From NCBI GenBank assembly GCA_017509755.1, contig JAFWOY010000010.1, positions 46,353 to 110,352 of the forward strand: DNA of 64,000 nucleotides, in the 5' to 3' direction. Of the stretch, positions 32,468 to 42,059 are shown one piece after another. The notes under the pieces were generated by a model. That model was not told the origin of the DNA, made no database searches, and saw nothing but the letters and a program-made list of their open reading frames with translations. The position numbers were made by a program, and so were the translations under genes. Within the stretch, counting starts at the first letter, position 1; every line of letters begins with the position of its first letter. Source of the DNA: Bacteroidales bacterium. GTDB lineage: Bacteria > Bacteroidota > Bacteroidia > Bacteroidales > UBA932.

Positions 32468-35400
32468 ATGCATTCCCGTTATACCCACCGTGAGCAGCTG
32501 GCAGCTTTCCTGCTGCTGGCCTGTCTGTTAACTGCCTGCTCCGAATCCATGCAACCGCTCGTCAACCTGGCGCTCAGAAAACCGGCCTATCACTCCAGCG
32601 CCATCGATTTCAACGCCACCGCCCAGTTGGCCGTGGACGGTATCCGCGAAAACGAAATGCCCTGCTGGGTCGAGGTCTGCGGCAACGACGGCCGTCCCCT
32701 TGACAAGATTTCGCATGACATGCCGACAGACCCCAGACCGTGGACAGCTATCCGGGTGGAAGGTCCCGCTGCCGAGCTTTCCGTACGGACCCACGGCTTT
32801 CGGGAGCCTGTCAATCGAATAAGTATCTTCCTGACTGCCACCCTTCCCGATGGGTTCCGCCAATCGCCTTATACTGCGGAGCTGTTTGTTCAAGAGAAGG
32901 GCGAATGGCAGAGCCTGCGTACTTTCCAAGGGAAATATGCCGGCGCCTGGCTCCAACTCGATTGGGAAGCGCCGGAAGCCCTCGCACCGGAAGGATGGCG
33001 CATCGTCGTTGAAATACCGGCCGCAACAGCCCTTTCCTGGCAGGAGTGGCACTTCTATCGTGACGGGAAATGGTTACCCATGCTGACGGCTGAGCACTTC
33101 AGCAGCGTGTGGGTTCCGGCCACCGGCGGTCCGGAATGGCTCGCCGTGGACCTGGGGGAAGAATGCCGCTTCGAAGAAGTCCGGCTGCATTGGCTGAACG
33201 GCCCTGCCGAAGGCACGCTGCAGGCGGGCAACGACTCAGTCTCATGGCATGATATCGCGGCCATCGGAGGCCGCGGCACGACGCGCAGCGATACGCTGCA
33301 CGTGCGCGGCCGCGCCCGGTGGATCCGCCTGAAACTGGATAGCTCCTTTGACGGCAATCCCTATATTTTAAGCGAGTTGGAGGTACTTGGCTCAAGTAAA
33401 GCTTCCGCACATGATCCACAGGCTGTTTTCACGCCAGAAGCAGTTGGGAAACGGGCCGAACTCAACGGTGGATGGCAACTGGCGCGCTATGCACAGGCCT
33501 CCGACCCCGCCGCTTGGATACCGGCGACCGTACCCGGAACCGTCCTGGTCAGCTACCTGGACAACGGCTGTCTTCCAGACCCGAATTTCGGCGACAATCA
33601 GCAATATATCAGCGACAGTTATTTCCAGGTTCCCTTCCTGTATCGCTGCCACTTTGCACTGCCCCAAGGCTATGCCAGTGGCCAGGCCGATGAACACATC
33701 CGCCTGCATTTCGACGGCATCAACTGGAAAGCGGACGTCCGGCTCAATGGGACTGAAGTCGGGCGCATCGAAGGGGCTTTCACCGATGCATCTTTCGACA
33801 TCACGTCCCTGCTCAAAGAGGACAATCTCCTGGAAGTAAAGGTTTTTCCGCCCGCTCATCCAGGCATGACGAAGAGCAATACCCTGGAGCGCTGTGCCAG
33901 CAACGGCGGTATCCTGGGTGCCGATAATCCGACTTTCCACGCTTCCATCGGCTGGGACTGGATTCCGACCATCCGCGGCCGGAACATGGGTATCTGGAAC
34001 GATGTCTGGCTGGAACGGAACGGCGCGGTCCGCATCCTGAACCCGCACATCACTTCGGCCTTCAGCGCGCTGGAATCCCTCCCGCCCATCCTCGACACGA
34101 CAACCGCCCGGATTACCTTGACAGCCACGCTTGTCAACGAATCTACCCAACCGGTTGAGACCGTCTGGGAAGGCCGTTACGGCGAAGTTCCTTTCCGGCA
34201 GCAAATCACAATCCCTGCCGGCCAAGCCGTTCCGGTCACCACCAACCTGATGGTCCAGAACCCCAGGCTCTGGTGGCCCAACGGCTATGGAGAGCCGTAT
34301 CTGTACGACGTTTTGCTGCGCGCCGGCGACAGTGATTCACTGCAGTTCCAGCATGGCATCCGTCAACTGACGTACGACATGTCGGGCCACAACCTGCGCA
34401 TCTGGATCAATGGCCGCCGCCTCGTCGCCCGAGGTGGTAACTGGGGTTTCAGCGAAAGCAATTTAAGATACAGAGCCGCTGATTATGAGACGGCTATGCA
34501 GCTTCATCGCCACGAAAACTTCAACATCGTCCGCAACTGGGTCGGGATGGTCGGCGATGCCGAATTCTATGAAGCCGCCGACCGCAACGGCATCCTCATC
34601 TGGCAGGATTTCTGGCTGGCCAATCCGGCCGACGGCCCGGATCCCTACGATGAATCCCTGTTCATGCAGAATGCGGAGAATACCCTGCTCCGCATCCGGA
34701 ATCATCCTTCCCTCCTGCTCTGGTGCGGTCGCAATGAAGGCTATCCGCCCGCTTCGCTCGACCAGGCGCTCCGCGCTTTGGTTGCTCGCGAAGATCCGGG
34801 CAGTTGTTATATCTCCTCTTCGGCGGATGATTATGTATCCGGACGCGGTCCTTATCGCCGCATCCCATCCCGTGACTACTACCGGCTGACGGAAGTGTCT
34901 TATTTCCGGGACGAATCCATCAAGTTCCACAGCGAACGCGGGATGCCCAACTTCCCCAATTACGAGAGTCTCGTGAAGATGATGCCGGCAGACCAGGCCT
35001 GGCCGCCGTCCCGGCTGTGGGGCATCCACGATTTCGCCCTCCAGAGTGCCCAGGGCGGCGAGACTTTCCTGGCTGCCGTCGAGACCGCTTTTGGTCCGTC
35101 GCCGGATGCAGAGACTTTTGCCGAGCGGGCGCAATGGATCAATTATGAGGGCTATCGGGCCATCTTCGAAAGCCGGAGCCGCCACCGCCGCGGCGTCCTG
35201 CTCTGGATGAGCCATCCGGCCTGGCCGTCCATGGCTTTCTGCACGTACGACTTCTTCCTCGATCCGACAGCCGCTTATTACGCGTGCCGCCAGGCTTGCG
35301 AACCGATTCATATCCAATGGAATCCCTTTGCCGAGCAGGTCGAGGTCGCCAACTATAGCGCGGGCAACCGGACCGGGCTTCGCGCGGAAGCTACCCTATA

Positions 35401-35884
35401 CGATCCCTCCGGAAACGAGCTCTCCAACCATTCCGTCTCAATCGACGCCCCGGAAGACAGCACCATTCCCTGCCCTTCCCTGCACAATGCCGTGGACGGT
35501 CTCTGTTTCCTCCGGCTTCAACTCTTTGAGGGAGAAACACTTCTCTCTGCCAACGACTATCTGTTGTCGCCGGAGGAAAGCGACCTGCGCCAGTTGAACG
35601 ACTTGCCGGAAGCCGCCCTGGAAGGTGCCGTAACCTATGACAAGCAGCAGCAAAGCTATGTCGTCACCGTGAAAAACAACGCGGACACACCGGCACTCAT
35701 GCTGCACCTGACCGTTCGCGACAAGCAGGATGAGCGTATCCTCCCGGTCTTCTGGTCTGACAATTACATCCACCTGATGCCGGGTGAGGAGCGGGAATTG
35801 ACGGTCCGTACGGGCTCAGACCGTAAAATGGATGCCATCTGCGTGAACGGTTTCAACCTAAAAAAGTTATCTTTGCGTCCATGA
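32468..35884 (+). CDS. GH2 glycosidase lipoprotein (beta-mannosidase / exo-glucosaminidase-like)
   Basis: 1138 residues with a lipoprotein signal (LLLACLLTACS). The N-terminal about 300 residues look like discoidin-type carbohydrate-binding domains. Next come the GH2 sugar-binding jelly roll (about 330-530), the immunoglobulin-like domain and the barrel (about 620-960). The acid/base Glu is in CGRNEG near 757 and the nucleophile Glu in FHSERGMPNFP near 823, the pattern of beta-mannosidases and exo-beta-D-glucosaminidases. Beta-sandwiches follow. The last codons contain the msrA -7 box. The pairing with PIG-L deacetylase favours an amino-sugar substrate, but this is inference. Confidence 0.87.
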   Translation: MHSRYTHREQLAAFLLLACLLTACSESMQPLVNLALRKPAYHSSAIDFNATAQLAVDGIRENEMPCWVEVCGNDGRPLDKISHDMPTDPRPWTAIRVEGPAAELSVRTHGFREPVNRISIFLTATLPDGFRQSPYTAELFVQEKGEWQSLRTFQGKYAGAWLQLDWEAPEALAPEGWRIVVEIPAATALSWQEWHFYRDGKWLPMLTAEHFSSVWVPATGGPEWLAVDLGEECRFEEVRLHWLNGPAEGTLQAGNDSVSWHDIAAIGGRGTTRSDTLHVRGRARWIRLKLDSSFDGNPYILSELEVLGSSKASAHDPQAVFTPEAVGKRAELNGGWQLARYAQASDPAAWIPATVPGTVLVSYLDNGCLPDPNFGDNQQYISDSYFQVPFLYRCHFALPQGYASGQADEHIRLHFDGINWKADVRLNGTEVGRIEGAFTDASFDITSLLKEDNLLEVKVFPPAHPGMTKSNTLERCASNGGILGADNPTFHASIGWDWIPTIRGRNMGIWNDVWLERNGAVRILNPHITSAFSALESLPPILDTTTARITLTATLVNESTQPVETVWEGRYGEVPFRQQITIPAGQAVPVTTNLMVQNPRLWWPNGYGEPYLYDVLLRAGDSDSLQFQHGIRQLTYDMSGHNLRIWINGRRLVARGGNWGFSESNLRYRAADYETAMQLHRHENFNIVRNWVGMVGDAEFYEAADRNGILIWQDFWLANPADGPDPYDESLFMQNAENTLLRIRNHPSLLLWCGRNEGYPPASLDQALRALVAREDPGSCYISSSADDYVSGRGPYRRIPSRDYYRLTEVSYFRDESIKFHSERGMPNFPNYESLVKMMPADQAWPPSRLWGIHDFALQSAQGGETFLAAVETAFGPSPDAETFAERAQWINYEGYRAIFESRSRHRRGVLLWMSHPAWPSMAFCTYDFFLDPTAAYYACRQACEPIHIQWNPFAEQVEVANYSAGNRTGLRAEATLYDPSGNELSNHSVSIDAPEDSTIPCPSLHNAVDGLCFLRLQLFEGETLLSANDYLLSPEESDLRQLNDLPEAALEGAVTYDKQQQSYVVTVKNNADTPALMLHLTVRDKQDERILPVFWSDNYIHLMPGEERELTVRTGSDRKMDAICVNGFNLKKLSLRP
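35868..35875 (+). promoter_or_regulatory. -7 box for msrA inside the GH2 coding end
   Basis: TATCTTTG, 5 bases before the msrA ATG at 35881. It is embedded in the Leu-Ser-Leu codons at the GH2 C-terminus. Confidence 0.55.
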
Positions 35885-36396
35885 CCAAAGACCTCTATTT
35901 AGCCGGAGGATGCTTCTGGGGAGCAGAGCATTTCTTCAAACAAATCGAGGGCGTCGTCCTGACGGAAGTCGGCTTCGCCAACGGGCATACGCCCGATCCC
36001 ACGTACAAACAGGTATACACCGATACGACCGGCTATGCCGAGACCGTGCATCTCAGCTACGATACGGAGCGGGTCGGCCTGAAATTCCTGCTGCGGATGT
36101 TCTTCAAAGCCATCGATCCCACCTCGCTCAACAAGCAGGGAGAAGATGAGGGTACCCGTTACCGTACAGGTATTTACTACACGGATCCAGCCGATTTGCC
36201 GACCATCCGCCTGATTTTCGAAGAAGAGCAGCGGAAGGTCGCTGCCCCGATCGTGGTCGAAGTGGAACCGCTGCAGAACTTCTACCGCGCGGAAGACTAC
36301 CACCAGGACTATCTTGACAAAAATCCGGACGGCTACTGCCATCTCCCGCTCGAACTCTTCCGTTTCGCCCGGGAAGCGAAGCCAGAAATCGATTAA
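35881..36396 (+). CDS. msrA: Peptide methionine-S-sulfoxide reductase MsrA
   Basis: 171 residues. The MsrA catalytic motif GGCFWGAEH begins at residue 9, and GFANGHTPDPTYKQV, AETVHLSYD and the closing YHQDYLDKNPDGYC are all family hallmarks. It reduces the S epimer of methionine sulfoxide in proteins and repairs oxidative damage. The length is that of a stand-alone MsrA, with no MsrB fusion. It overlaps the GH2 stop (ATGA) but probably has its own promoter at 35868. Confidence 0.96.
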   Translation: MTKDLYLAGGCFWGAEHFFKQIEGVVLTEVGFANGHTPDPTYKQVYTDTTGYAETVHLSYDTERVGLKFLLRMFFKAIDPTSLNKQGEDEGTRYRTGIYYTDPADLPTIRLIFEEEQRKVAAPIVVEVEPLQNFYRAEDYHQDYLDKNPDGYCHLPLELFRFAREAKPEID

Positions 36397-36408
36397 TCCT
36401 GACATACC

Positions 36409-37899
36409 ATGAACAGATTACGCATCCTGCTGGCAGCCGTGCTGCTGCTGGTTTCTTTCGGCACCTCGGCTGAAATCACGTTCCGCCGGGCGGGCGTCTC
36501 TTCCCGGGACACCGTCTATAACAACAAATACTATGTAGTCTGCATTACGGACCCCGGTAACCTGGCTGCTGTCAACGGTCAGCAGGTCCGCGTCTACAAG
36601 ACCGGAGCTTTTGGCCGGGAAATCACCTTGCAAAAGGGCGAAAACCCGATTGAGATCACGCTGTTTCAAGGAACCCAGGTAGAAACGAAAAAATTCAGCA
36701 TCTATTATGAAGAAGCGCGGCGCGAACGGGTCCGCCCGCTGGAGCCCGTCGTGGAAGACCGCCTGTTCTACGTGCAGACAAAAGAGAATGCTGCCCTCCT
36801 GTATAGCGCCGGTACCGACCGTCTCGGCGGTTCCAAGATGGGTTTCCTCGACCCGGGCATCGTGCTCAAAGTGGTCGGCGAAGTCGGAAACCTCTACAAG
36901 GTGCAGTTGTCCGCGCACCGATATGCTTTCATTCTCCAGGAAGATGTCGAACCCTCTTCACGCAGCAGCCGGACCGTGAACACCAACAACATCGGCATCT
37001 CGAATCTCGGCGACTGCGACCGGATCCGCCTCTCGCTCCCGGACAAACTCCCCTATGCTTCCCGGACAGAACTGGACCCTACGACTGTGCTGGTCGAGGT
37101 CTTCGGCGCCATGAACAACAGCAACTGGGTCAGCCAGTACAATGATCTGGGCATGGTGGACTACGTCGATCTGCAGCAGACGGACAGCGACGTACTCCGG
37201 CTTGTCATCAAACTCAAGGAGAAATATGCCTGGGGCTATCGGATTGGTTATGAAGGCAACAACCTGGTCATAGAAGTCCGACACACGCCGAAAGACCTCA
37301 GCATCAAGGGGCTTACAATCGGCTTGGACGCTGGCCACGGCGGGGAGCTTCCGGGCGCTGTCAGCCCGACCGGTCTCAAGGAAAGTGAAGTCAACCTCAG
37401 CATCGTGAAAGAGATCGAGAAAATCCTGCGCAAGAAAGGCGCCCGCGTCGTGCTCAGCCGGAGCGATGACAGCAATCTGTCGATGGTCCAGCGCAAGCAG
37501 ATCTTCCGGGATGCGAACATCGACCTGCTGGTCTCGATCCACAACAACGCCGGTGGCTCTCCTCTCGTCCCGATGGGTACGAGCACCTACTACAAGCATA
37601 TCGCCAACCGCGAACTGGCCGCGACCCTGCTGAAGCACATGCTGGAGCTGAATGTGCCCCGCTACGGCCTGACCGGCAACTTCAATTTCTCGCTCAACGC
37701 GCCGACGGAATACCCCAACGCGCTGGTGGAATGTCTCTTCATGAGCAGTCTTCCCGACGAAGAGATGCTGGCCGACCCGGCCACGCACAAACTGATTGCC
37801 GAAAAGGTCGTCGACGGCCTCGAGGAGTATCTGCAGAAGGTCTCCGAAGCGACCGGCAACGGAACGGCTCCGAATCCGAAGAAAAAAGGCAAGAAATAA
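36409..37899 (+). CDS. N-acetylmuramoyl-L-alanine amidase (Amidase_3)
   Basis: 496 residues with a signal peptide (LLAAVLLLVSFGTSA). A non-catalytic region (about 20-290) includes an SH3-like part. The Amidase_3 zinc domain (about 300-485) has LDAGHGGELPG (first His), LKESEVNLSI (Glu), LLVSIHNNAGG (second His) and NALVECLFMS (catalytic Glu). It splits the lactyl-Ala bond of peptidoglycan during cell separation. The C-terminus is a short Lys-rich tail. It follows msrA after 12 bases, and a large palindromic element lies immediately downstream. Confidence 0.93.
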   Translation: MNRLRILLAAVLLLVSFGTSAEITFRRAGVSSRDTVYNNKYYVVCITDPGNLAAVNGQQVRVYKTGAFGREITLQKGENPIEITLFQGTQVETKKFSIYYEEARRERVRPLEPVVEDRLFYVQTKENAALLYSAGTDRLGGSKMGFLDPGIVLKVVGEVGNLYKVQLSAHRYAFILQEDVEPSSRSSRTVNTNNIGISNLGDCDRIRLSLPDKLPYASRTELDPTTVLVEVFGAMNNSNWVSQYNDLGMVDYVDLQQTDSDVLRLVIKLKEKYAWGYRIGYEGNNLVIEVRHTPKDLSIKGLTIGLDAGHGGELPGAVSPTGLKESEVNLSIVKEIEKILRKKGARVVLSRSDDSNLSMVQRKQIFRDANIDLLVSIHNNAGGSPLVPMGTSTYYKHIANRELAATLLKHMLELNVPRYGLTGNFNFSLNAPTEYPNALVECLFMSSLPDEEMLADPATHKLIAEKVVDGLEEYLQKVSEATGNGTAPNPKKKGKK

Positions 37900-37906
37900 T
37901 GATATC

Positions 37907-38043
37907 GTCCCTTCGGCACGGGTATTCCCTCCAGAACCCATGCCACCCTCGGCACTGTAAGAGGGAGGGGCCCAAAGCCTCGGCTTTGGGAGGGGTCGCG
38001 CGGAGCGCGACGGTTCTGGAGGGAATACCCGTGCCAAAGGGAC
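37907..38043. repeat. Large palindromic intergenic element, copy 1
   Basis: Left arm 37907-37938 and right arm 38012-38043 (32 bases each) are reverse complements with one mismatch. Between them lie two nested hairpins: CCCAAAGCC/GGCTTTGGG and GTCGCGC/GCGCGAC. The inner part (GAGGGRCCCAA...GACGGT) recurs at 59781. The folded RNA would be a strong terminator-like or REP-like structure just before uvrB. Confidence 0.85.
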
Positions 38044-38053
38044 AGAACGTACG

Positions 38054-40054
38054 ATGAATTTTGAGCTGACAGCACCCTATAAGCCGACCGGAGACCAGCC
38101 TGAGGCCATCCGGCAGATCGTTGCGTCCATTCGGGAAGGCAACCCGGCCACCACGCTCATGGGCGTGACCGGCTCGGGAAAGACCTTCACGATGGCCAAC
38201 GTGATAGCCCAGCTGAACCGGCCGACGCTGATCCTCAGCCACAATAAAACCCTGGCGGCCCAGTTGTACAGCGAATTCAAGAGTTTCTTCCCCAAGAACC
38301 TGGTCGAGTATTTCGTATCGTACTACGACTACTACCAGCCGGAAGCCTATCTGCCGACCACCGACACCTACATCGAAAAAGACCTGAGCATCAACGATGA
38401 GATCGAGAAACTGCGGCTGAGCGCATCGTCCGCCCTGCTATCCGGCCGCCGCGACATCGTGGTCGTATCGTCCGTCTCCTGCCTGTACGGCATCGGCAAT
38501 CCCGACGATTTCCACGAAACGACCGTCCATGTCGAAACCGGCCAGAAACTCAGCCGCCAGAAATTCCTCTACAGCCTGGTTGACGCCCTGTATTCCCGCA
38601 ATGAAGCCGAATTCAAGCGCGGCACCTTCCGCGTGAAGGGCGACAGCGTCGATATCTTCCTGGCGTATGGCGATTACGGCTGCCGCGTCGTCTTTTTCGG
38701 CGACGAGATCGAGACCATCGAGATGATCGATCCCGTGAGCGGCGCCACCCTCGAGTTTCTCAACGAGATTTCCATCTATCCGGCCAACAATTTCGTCACC
38801 TCCAAGGAACGCACCCGCAGCGCCATTGCCACCATCCAGGATGACATGATGGCCCAGTGCGCCTATTTCGAAGAGATCGGCAAGCATCTGGAAGCCAAGC
38901 GGCTCAAGTCCCGTGTAGAATACGATCTCGAGATGATCCGGGAAGTCGGCTACTGCCCGGGCATCGAAAACTATTCCCGTTATTTCGACGGCCGGAGCGC
39001 CGGCATGCGGCCTTTCTGCCTGATTGACTATTTCCCGGGCGATTTCCTGACCTTCATCGACGAGAGCCACGTCACCGTACCGCAGATCCGGGCCATGTCG
39101 GGCGGCGACCGCAGCCGCAAACAGACCCTCATCGAATACGGCTTCCGCCTGCCCGCCGCAGCCGACAACCGGCCGTTGCGATTCGACGAATTCGAGGCAC
39201 TGGTGGGCCAACGGCTGTTCGTCAGCGCCACGCCCGGCGATTATGAACTGGAACAGTCCGGCGGTGTGGTCGTGGAGCAGGTGGTCAGGCCGACCGGCCT
39301 GCTCGACCCGCCCATTGACGTACGTCCGGTCAAGAACCAGATTGACGACCTGCTGGAAGAGATCCAGATCCGCGTCGAGAAAGACGAACGCGTCCTGGTC
39401 ACGACCCTCACGAAGCGGATGGCCGAAGAATTGGAGAAATACCTTACACGGATGGACGTCCGCACCCGCTACATCCACTCCGACGTCGATACGTTGGAAC
39501 GGGTGGAAATCCTCGACGACTTCAAGGCAGGCCGTTTCGACGTGCTCGTGGGCGTAAACCTGCTCCGCGAAGGACTCGACCTGCCCACCGTCTCGCTCGT
39601 AGCCATCCTCGATGCCGACAAGGAAGGCTTCCTGCGTTCCGACCGCAGCCTTACCCAGACGGCAGGACGGGCGGCCCGCAACGTCAACGGCCGCGTCATC
39701 ATGTATGCCGACAAGATCACCGACTCGATGCAGGCAACCATCGACGGGACCAACCGGCGACGAGCCAAACAAATGGCCTACAACGAAGCCAACGGCATCG
39801 TGCCCACGCAAGTGGGCGTGACGGCCCGCAGCGCCGTCCAGACGGCCAAAGCCTACCCTGAAGCGATCGACGACAAGGTCCGCTTCCTCCAGGAAGACCC
39901 GGTCATCGCCCGTATGAGCCCCGCCGAACTGAAGACCGCCATCGAAGCCGCCCGCCGGAAGATGGAAGCGGCGGCGGCCCAACTTGATTTCTTGAACGCC
40001 GCCCATTGGCGCGACGAAATGAGAGCCCTGGAATCCATCGCAGGAAAAAGATGA
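38054..40054 (+). CDS. uvrB: Excinuclease ABC subunit B
   Basis: 666 residues, the normal UvrB length. Walker A is GVTGSGKTF near 35, and the beta-hairpin that holds damaged DNA follows (YYDYYQPEAYLP near 93). Helicase motifs are TFIDESHVTVPQI near 335 and QTAGRAARNVNGR near 540. The C-terminal UVR coiled-coil motif (about 620-660) binds UvrA or UvrC. It recognises DNA damage with UvrA. It is first in a tight run uvrB-relA-uvrA, with 4 bases to relA. Confidence 0.97.
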   Translation: MNFELTAPYKPTGDQPEAIRQIVASIREGNPATTLMGVTGSGKTFTMANVIAQLNRPTLILSHNKTLAAQLYSEFKSFFPKNLVEYFVSYYDYYQPEAYLPTTDTYIEKDLSINDEIEKLRLSASSALLSGRRDIVVVSSVSCLYGIGNPDDFHETTVHVETGQKLSRQKFLYSLVDALYSRNEAEFKRGTFRVKGDSVDIFLAYGDYGCRVVFFGDEIETIEMIDPVSGATLEFLNEISIYPANNFVTSKERTRSAIATIQDDMMAQCAYFEEIGKHLEAKRLKSRVEYDLEMIREVGYCPGIENYSRYFDGRSAGMRPFCLIDYFPGDFLTFIDESHVTVPQIRAMSGGDRSRKQTLIEYGFRLPAAADNRPLRFDEFEALVGQRLFVSATPGDYELEQSGGVVVEQVVRPTGLLDPPIDVRPVKNQIDDLLEEIQIRVEKDERVLVTTLTKRMAEELEKYLTRMDVRTRYIHSDVDTLERVEILDDFKAGRFDVLVGVNLLREGLDLPTVSLVAILDADKEGFLRSDRSLTQTAGRAARNVNGRVIMYADKITDSMQATIDGTNRRRAKQMAYNEANGIVPTQVGVTARSAVQTAKAYPEAIDDKVRFLQEDPVIARMSPAELKTAIEAARRKMEAAAAQLDFLNAAHWRDEMRALESIAGKR

Positions 40055-40058
40055 GACC

Positions 40059-42059
40059 ATGAAGACGAACCTGCCACGCAAACTGCAAGAGATCCTGTCC
40101 GACTTCCCGGACAAGGAACGGAACCTGATCCTCAGCGCCTATGAGGCTGCTGACGAAGCCCTGCAGGGCAAAATGCGCAGCAACAACCACCCGTTTATCG
40201 AGCACCCGCTCGCCGTCTCCCATATCCTGTGGAAAGAGATCGGCCTGGGGGCCGATGCCATCACGGCGACGTTGCTGCACGAAGCCAACCGTTTCCAGGC
40301 CAGCAGTCCCGCCGAACTCAACAAGACTTCCCTGCTGGAGTCGTTCCGGGCCGAGTATCCTGCGGATATCATCGAAATCGTCGAAGGACTCAACAACATC
40401 TCGAATATCCAGCTGCAGGAAGCCAATCTCGACGAGGAACGCTACCGCAAGCTCATCATATCCTATTCCACCGACCCACGCGTGTTCCTGATCAAGCTGG
40501 CAGACCGCCTGGAAGTGATGCGGAGCATCAGCATCCTGCCGCCTGCCAAGCGGACCCAGAAGCTGATGGAGACCATGATGCTCTACATTCCCCTCGCCCA
40601 CCAGCTCGGGCTGTACCGCATCAAGAGTGAACTGGAAGACATCTTCCTCAAATTCACGGAACCGGAGCAATACAAAGAAATCGTCCGTAAAATCAAAGAG
40701 ACCGAGCCTCAGCGCGAGGCCCTGGTCCGCAGTTTCATCAACCCGCTCCGGGACAAACTGGACAAGGAAGGCATCCACTATTCGCTCAAGGCCCGCACCA
40801 AGAGCCCCTATTCCATCTGGAAAAAGATGAAAGCGCAGCAGATCACCTTCGACAAAGTGTACGACCTGTTCGCCATGCGCTTCATCATCGACTGCGAACC
40901 GGACCATGCCGTGGAAGAAGCGCTCTGCTGGAAAGTGTATTCCCTCGTGACGGAAGAGTACGAGCCGGACACCAGCCGCCTGCGCGACTGGATTTCCAAA
41001 CCGCGCGACAACGGCTACGAATCGCTGCATACCACCGTCAATACGAAGGAAGGCATGCCCGTCGAGGTGCAGATCCGCACCGCCCGGATGGACTACGTGG
41101 CTGAACAAGGCGCCGCAGCACACTGGTCGTACAAAGGGATCAAAGGCGGCAAGGACCGCCTGACCGACTGGCTCAACAAGGTCCGCGACCTGATGCAGAG
41201 CAGCGAAGAAGAAAAATACGAGCACGCTTCCATCGCGCTCGACGAGATCCTGGTTTACACCCCGACCGGTGACTTGCGGCAACTCCGCTCAGGAAGCACG
41301 GTCCTGGATTTTGCCTTTGAAATCCATTCCAACCTCGGCCTGCGCTGCACCGGCGCCCGTGTCAACGGCAAGATGTGCTCGATCCGCGAGAAACTGCACA
41401 CCGGTGACGTCGTGGAAATCATCAGCAGCAAGAACCAGAAGCCGACCGCCGACTGGCTCAATTTCGTCGTCTCGTCGAAAGCCCGCAGCAAAATCAAGCA
41501 GCGGCTCAAGCAGGAGGAAAATGCGCGTGCCGCCGTGGGAAAAGAGTTGCTGGCCCGCCGCCTCAAAAACTGGAAGATGGTCATTACGGACACGGATCTG
41601 GGCGTGCTGGCAAAACGCTACAAATTCGGGAGCCTCAACGAACTGTTCGGTGCCATCGGCAACGGGCAGCTGGACGTGACGGTGGTCAAGGAATTCCTGC
41701 AGCATAAACTCGACGAAGAACAAGCCGCAGAGGCGAAAGCACCGGATACCGGACATTCCGAGAAAGCGGCCTTTTCCGGCGTGGACAGCGGTGACTTCGT
41801 CATCGACCGCAAACTCAAAGGCGTGGACCTCAAACCGGCCAAATGCTGCACGCCCACCTGGGGCGATCCGATCTTCGGGTTCGTCACCATCCGCGACGGG
41901 ATCAAGATCCACCGGGAAAACTGTCCGAACGCCGCCCGCCTGCGCACCAATTACCCATACCGGGTGATCGAAGTCCGGTGGCGGGAACGGAAAGAAGCGA
42001 AGGATGCAAAGACAAAAGATGGAGAAAAAGGAGATACACATAAGAGGCGCCAGGGTTAA
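40059..42059 (+). CDS. relA: RelA-type (p)ppGpp synthetase, hydrolase site degenerate, no ACT domain
   Basis: 666 residues of the RSH family. In the N-terminal HD domain the usual HDxxED is replaced by LLHEANRF at about 72-79, and the RLHNMR motif reads RLEVMRS near 152, so hydrolysis is probably lost. The synthetase domain keeps ARTKSPYSIWKKM, KPRDNGYESLHTT and VEVQIRT. A TGS domain (about 405-465) and the conserved-Cys region PAKCCTPTWGDP follow. The protein ends soon after IEVRWRE in a Lys/Arg-rich tail, where relatives carry an ACT/RRM domain. It overlaps uvrA by 41 bases and follows uvrB by 4. Confidence 0.92.
   Translation: MKTNLPRKLQEILSDFPDKERNLILSAYEAADEALQGKMRSNNHPFIEHPLAVSHILWKEIGLGADAITATLLHEANRFQASSPAELNKTSLLESFRAEYPADIIEIVEGLNNISNIQLQEANLDEERYRKLIISYSTDPRVFLIKLADRLEVMRSISILPPAKRTQKLMETMMLYIPLAHQLGLYRIKSELEDIFLKFTEPEQYKEIVRKIKETEPQREALVRSFINPLRDKLDKEGIHYSLKARTKSPYSIWKKMKAQQITFDKVYDLFAMRFIIDCEPDHAVEEALCWKVYSLVTEEYEPDTSRLRDWISKPRDNGYESLHTTVNTKEGMPVEVQIRTARMDYVAEQGAAAHWSYKGIKGGKDRLTDWLNKVRDLMQSSEEEKYEHASIALDEILVYTPTGDLRQLRSGSTVLDFAFEIHSNLGLRCTGARVNGKMCSIREKLHTGDVVEIISSKNQKPTADWLNFVVSSKARSKIKQRLKQEENARAAVGKELLARRLKNWKMVITDTDLGVLAKRYKFGSLNELFGAIGNGQLDVTVVKEFLQHKLDEEQAAEAKAPDTGHSEKAAFSGVDSGDFVIDRKLKGVDLKPAKCCTPTWGDPIFGFVTIRDGIKIHRENCPNAARLRTNYPYRVIEVRWRERKEAKDAKTKDGEKGDTHKRRQG

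Noticed and set aside
42004..42018. Earlier ATG for uvrA
   Set aside because: The family-typical start MEKKEIHIRGARVNNL is at 42019; the earlier codons come from the relA tail. The earlier ATG remains possible.
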